A stretch of DNA of 9,350 nt, taken from JBPEXY01 sp052031065 (GTDB lineage Bacteria > Pseudomonadota > Gammaproteobacteria > Immundisolibacterales > Immundisolibacteraceae). Each line of letters begins with the position of its first letter. Position 1 is the stretch's first letter. The DNA is taken from assembly GCA_052031065.1 (NCBI GenBank), contig JBPEXY010000003.1:1-9350 (forward strand), written 5' to 3'. Positions 6,652 through 9,350 of the stretch are shown here, one piece after another. The notes under the pieces are model-generated. The model did not search any database. It was not told the origin of the DNA and saw only the letters and a program-made list of their open reading frames with translations. The position numbers and the translations under genes were made by a program.

Positions 6652-7950
6652 TCACGCTGCCGCACTCTCAGCCGCACCGTTGACCATGCTGCGCTTGTGT
6701 TCAATAAAATATTCAAATTCATGGCGGAAATGGCGCAACATTCCCTGCACCGGCATCGCCGCTGCATCCCCCAGCGCACAGATGGTTTTACCAGCGATAT
6801 TTCCGGCCACCCGATCGAGAAGCTCGATATCTTCTGGCCTGCCACCACCCGCAACAATACGGTCCAGTACTCGATAGAGCCACCCAGTTCCCTCACGGCA
6901 AGGGGTGCACTGGCCACAGGATTCGGCGAAGTAAAATCTCGAAATACGGCGCAGCATAGTGACCATGCAGACGCTCTCGTCCATCACCACGACGGCACCG
7001 GAACCCAGCATCGAACCCGCCTTGGCGATCGCGTCGTAATCCATCGTCAGGTCGTTCATTACCTCAGCCGGCAGGACTGGAGTCGACGACCCGCCTGGAA
7101 TCACTGCTTTTAATGCGCGGCCTTTCCATACCCCTCCGGCCAGTTCGAGTAGCTGACTAAACGGCGTACCCAGTGGAATTTCGAAATTACCCGGCGACTC
7201 GACGTGGCCGGAAACCGAAAATATTTTCATTCCTCCGGCGTTTTCCACGCCCATCGAAGAAAACCACTCGGCACCCTTGCGCAGAATGATGCCCACAGAG
7301 GCGTAACTTTCGGTGTTATTGATCGTCGTCGGTCTGCCGTAAAGCCCATAAGCAGCAGGGAACGGTGGTTTGAAGCGCGGCTGCCCCTTATTGCCCTCCA
7401 ATGATTCCAGCAGTGCGGTCTCTTCACCGCAAATGTAGGCACCGGCGCCTATGGCATTGTGATAGTCGAAGTCGATTCCCGAACCCTGGATGTTTTTGCC
7501 CAGCAACCCGGCGTCATAGGCTTCCTGACGCGCCTGTTCAATACGCTGAAACGGCTCATCGCCAAATTCCCCGCGCAGATAGTTGTAGGCGACCGTGGAG
7601 TCAGTGGCAAAACCACCAATGGCCATCCCTTCAATCACCGCATGGGGGTTGAAACGGAGAATATCGCGATCTTTGCAGGTCCCCGGTTCGCTCTCATCAG
7701 AATTACAGACCATATAGTTCTGCCCACCGGTACCACGCGGCATGAAGCTCCACTTCACGCCGGTAGGAAAGCCAGCACCTCCACGACCACGCAAGCCGGC
7801 GCTTTTGAGCGTATCAAGCACTTCGTCGCCGCTCATTTCACCGGCAAGTATCTTCTTCCAGGCACTGTACCCCCCATGCTTGAGGTAGTTATCCAGCGAC
7901 CAGGGCTCCGGGTCATCCAGCGTGAAATAGCAGACCTGATTACGCAACAT
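6652..7950 (-). CDS. nuoF: NADH-quinone oxidoreductase subunit F (NuoF), NADH- and FMN-binding
   Basis: NuoF is the electron entry point of complex I: it oxidises NADH through FMN and passes electrons to the [4Fe-4S] cluster N3. The protein has 432 residues (445 in E. coli). The glycine-rich GLRGRGGAGFPTGVKWSF at 52-69 and the NSDESEPGTCKDRD block at 83-96 form the FMN and NADH pocket, followed by AGAYICGEETALLESLEG at 169-186. Cluster N3 ligands are Cys345, 348 and 351 in SCGQCTPCREG, plus Cys391 in CALGD. The frame is open upstream to 8067, but the ATG at 7950 is chosen because it starts the recognisable NuoF N terminus, overlaps the nuoE stop by 1 nt (TGATG) and has GGAGGAG 8 nt upstream. 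A 70-nt gap separates it from nuoG. Confidence 0.98.
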   Translation of the reverse strand: MLRNQVCYFTLDDPEPWSLDNYLKHGGYSAWKKILAGEMSGDEVLDTLKSAGLRGRGGAGFPTGVKWSFMPRGTGGQNYMVCNSDESEPGTCKDRDILRFNPHAVIEGMAIGGFATDSTVAYNYLRGEFGDEPFQRIEQARQEAYDAGLLGKNIQGSGIDFDYHNAIGAGAYICGEETALLESLEGNKGQPRFKPPFPAAYGLYGRPTTINNTESYASVGIILRKGAEWFSSMGVENAGGMKIFSVSGHVESPGNFEIPLGTPFSQLLELAGGVWKGRALKAVIPGGSSTPVLPAEVMNDLTMDYDAIAKAGSMLGSGAVVVMDESVCMVTMLRRISRFYFAESCGQCTPCREGTGWLYRVLDRIVAGGGRPEDIELLDRVAGNIAGKTICALGDAAAMPVQGMLRHFRHEFEYFIEHKRSMVNGAAESAAA

Positions 7951-8465
7951 CAGTCGAGCTCCTCCAGAATCTGGTCGATCCGTTGCGGATCTCCCTGTGG
8001 ATCGAGCCGCTCGTAATATTTGTGATCGACCTGCATCATCGGTGCGCCAACACAACCAGCGAGACACTCCTCTTCCGGCTTCAGGTAAAAACGGCCATCA
8101 GCGGTGCTCTCACCCACCTTAATATCGAGTTTGCTCTCGAGGTAGCTTTGCAGCTCATCCGCGCCACGCAACATGCAGGAGATATTCGTACAGACGGCGA
8201 TACAGTGACGACCAACCGGCTCGGTCTCCAGCATTGAGTAGAAAGTCGCCACCTCATAAACGGCGATAGGTTCAAGATGCAGATATTCAGCAACCGCATC
8301 CATCAGCGGCACTGTCAGGTATCCACCATTTTCATGCTGGGCGGCGGTCAACGATGCAATCACCGCAGATTTCTTCTGCTCTTCAGGAAATTTGGCCAGC
8401 CAGTGGTCCATCTCCTCGCGGAGATGGTCAGACAAAACAACCGGGTCGGATGTAGATGCGCTCAT
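7950..8465 (-). CDS. nuoE: NADH-quinone oxidoreductase subunit E (NuoE)
   Basis: NuoE is a thioredoxin-fold subunit that pairs with NuoF in the NADH dehydrogenase module and carries the [2Fe-2S] cluster N1a, which lies off the main electron path next to FMN. The protein has 171 residues (166 in E. coli). The four ligands are in place: Cys92 and Cys97 in CTNISC, and Cys134 and Cys138 in CLAGC. The helical N-terminal part includes NGGYL near 46-50 and the conserved VYEVATFYSML at 69-79. The ATG at 8465 overlaps the nuoD stop in an ATGA, with GGTGAG 8 nt upstream, and the stop overlaps the nuoF start by 1 nt, so nuoD, E and F are probably translated together. Confidence 0.98.
   Translation of the reverse strand: MSASTSDPVVLSDHLREEMDHWLAKFPEEQKKSAVIASLTAAQHENGGYLTVPLMDAVAEYLHLEPIAVYEVATFYSMLETEPVGRHCIAVCTNISCMLRGADELQSYLESKLDIKVGESTADGRFYLKPEEECLAGCVGAPMMQVDHKYYERLDPQGDPQRIDQILEELD
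7959..7965 (-). promoter_or_regulatory. Shine-Dalgarno site of nuoF
   Basis: The minus strand reads GGAGGAG here, inside the last codons of nuoE and 8 nt before the ATG at 7950. It supports this start over the longer open frame and suggests translation coupled to nuoE. Confidence 0.88.
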
Positions 8466-9350
8466 CGATCAATCTCACCAAAAACGACATCCATGGTACC
8501 GATGATGGCGACCACATCGGAAAGCATATGGCCCACCGCCATCTCGTCCATTGCCGAAAGATGAACGAAGCCAGGCGCTCTGATTTTCATTCGGTAGGGC
8601 TTGTTACCACCATCGGAAACCAGATAGACACCGAACTCGCCCTTTGGATGTTCTACCGCGGCATAGGCTTCACCTTCAGGTACGTTGTAACCTTCAGTGA
8701 AAAGCTTGAAGTGGTGAATCAGGGACTCCATGTCCTCTTTCATCTCTTCGCGGCTGGGCGGCGTAACTTTGTGGTTTTCCGCAATCACCGGCCCTGGATT
8801 GTCTCGCAACCAGTCGATGCACTGACGAATAATCCGATTCGACTGGCGCATCTCCTCCACCCGCACCAGGTAACGGTCGTAGCAGTCCCCATCGCGACCG
8901 ATGGGGATATCAAACTCCAATCGGTCATAAACCTCATAGGGCTGCATGCGACGCAGGTCCCATTCAATACCCGAGCCGCGCAGCATCGGACCTGTAAAAC
9001 CCAGTGCCCGCGCCCTTTCCGGAGATACAGTACCGACACCTACGGTTCTCTGTTTCCAGATCCGGTTATCGGTCAACAGCGTCTCATACTCATCAACGCA
9101 GGCAGGAAAGCGCTGAACAAAATCGTCGATAAAGTCGAGCAGCGAACCTGAGCGCGCCTCGTTACGTTTTGCCGCCCATTTTTCATCGTGCCATTTAGAT
9201 GGTTCATATTTGGCCATCTGCTCGGGCAAATCGCGATAGACACCACCGGGTCGGTAATAAGCCGCGTGCATGCGCGCGCCGGACACCGCCTCATAGACAT
9301 CCATCAGGTCCTCGCGCTCTCTAAAACAGTAGAGAAAGACCGTCATTGCC
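8462..9350 (-). CDS. nuoD: NADH-quinone oxidoreductase subunit D (NuoD), N terminus beyond the window
   Basis: This is the 49-kDa-type subunit, related to the large subunit of NiFe hydrogenases, which forms the quinone-reduction pocket together with NuoB and NuoH. The window holds the last 295 residues; a full NuoD has about 417, so the N-terminal third with the known quinone-site His and Tyr is outside. The frame runs open to the right edge, so the ATG at 9346 is an internal Met (context AMTVFLYCFRERED). Recognisable blocks are ARMHAAYYRPGGVYRDLP, NEARSGSLLDFIDDF, TLLTDNRIWKQRTVG, GPMLRGSGIEWDLR, DGDCYDRYLVRVEEMRQSNR, AVEHPKGEFGVYLVSDGG, KIRAPGFVHLSAMDEMAVGH and the invariant C-terminal GEIDR. 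Whether it is fused to nuoC as in E. coli cannot be seen. The short segment around YEPSKWHDEKWAAKRNEARS is like that of betaproteobacterial and related NuoD proteins. Confidence 0.97.
   Translation of the reverse strand, partial: AMTVFLYCFREREDLMDVYEAVSGARMHAAYYRPGGVYRDLPEQMAKYEPSKWHDEKWAAKRNEARSGSLLDFIDDFVQRFPACVDEYETLLTDNRIWKQRTVGVGTVSPERARALGFTGPMLRGSGIEWDLRRMQPYEVYDRLEFDIPIGRDGDCYDRYLVRVEEMRQSNRIIRQCIDWLRDNPGPVIAENHKVTPPSREEMKEDMESLIHHFKLFTEGYNVPEGEAYAAVEHPKGEFGVYLVSDGGNKPYRMKIRAPGFVHLSAMDEMAVGHMLSDVVAIIGTMDVVFGEIDR

Noticed and set aside
6616..7113. 165-codon plus-strand ORF opposite the 3' half of nuoF
   Set aside because: It is antisense to the NuoF cluster-binding region, with low-complexity His- and Arg-rich translation typical of shadow frames.
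7459..8016. 185-codon plus-strand ORF opposite nuoF and the end of nuoE
   Set aside because: It is a shadow of codon usage in the opposite genes. The translation has no family resemblance, and the opposing frames are well-conserved complex I subunits.
7951..8067. Upstream extension of nuoF (39 extra codons)
   Set aside because: It is open in frame but lies inside nuoE. It does not resemble the NuoF N terminus, and the ATG at 7950 has an excellent ribosome site.
8456..9151. 231-codon plus-strand ORF opposite nuoD
   Set aside because: It lies wholly antisense to strongly conserved nuoD codons. The translation shows no recognisable domain, and no ribosome site stands out.
1..9350. A novel or mobile system hidden in the window
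   Set aside because: Every stretch longer than 75 nt is accounted for by intact nuo genes on one strand. No transposase, integrase, direct repeats, tRNA or foreign-looking gene is visible.

Overview
The whole window is a single minus-strand stretch of a bacterial nuo operon, which encodes the proton-pumping NADH:quinone oxidoreductase (respiratory complex I). In transcription order, right to left, it holds the 3' part of nuoD, complete nuoE, nuoF, nuoG, nuoH, nuoI, nuoJ and nuoK, and the 5' part (531 codons) of nuoL. Both end genes are cut by the window edges. All frames are intact, and I see no inserted element, RNA gene, CRISPR array or foreign gene.

The source is most likely a proteobacterium. 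NuoI is the short form of about 162 residues and NuoG is the short form of about 780 residues without the N7 cluster cysteines. NuoD, NuoI and NuoH read like the versions in Betaproteobacteria and non-enteric Gammaproteobacteria rather than those of E. coli. A gammaproteobacterium outside the enteric group is my best guess. This is an inference from remembered family patterns, and a betaproteobacterium is not excluded.

Layout on the minus strand: nuoD (9350 to 8462), nuoE (8465 to 7950, 4-nt overlap with nuoD), nuoF (7950 to 6652, 1-nt overlap), a 70-nt gap with an inverted repeat, nuoG (6581 to 4230), a 4-nt gap, nuoH (4225 to 3158), a 50-nt gap, nuoI (3107 to 2619, non-ATG start), a 73-nt gap, nuoJ (2545 to 1895), a 1-nt gap, nuoK (1893 to 1588), and nuoL (1595 to beyond position 1). 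The tight spacing argues for one polycistronic message with translational coupling. The promoter, nuoA-C, nuoM, nuoN and the terminator must lie outside the window.

How the parts work together: NuoF binds NADH and FMN and passes electrons through iron-sulfur clusters in NuoF, NuoG and NuoI (NuoE holds the side cluster N1a) to quinone at the NuoD/NuoH interface. NuoH, J, K and L are membrane subunits that couple this to ion translocation. The key cluster cysteines and charged membrane residues that I could check are present, so the enzyme looks functional.

I looked for a previously undescribed system and did not find one. The points worth a second look are small: the TTG start of nuoI, the structure in the nuoF-nuoG gap, and a possible upstream mini-ORF before nuoJ.
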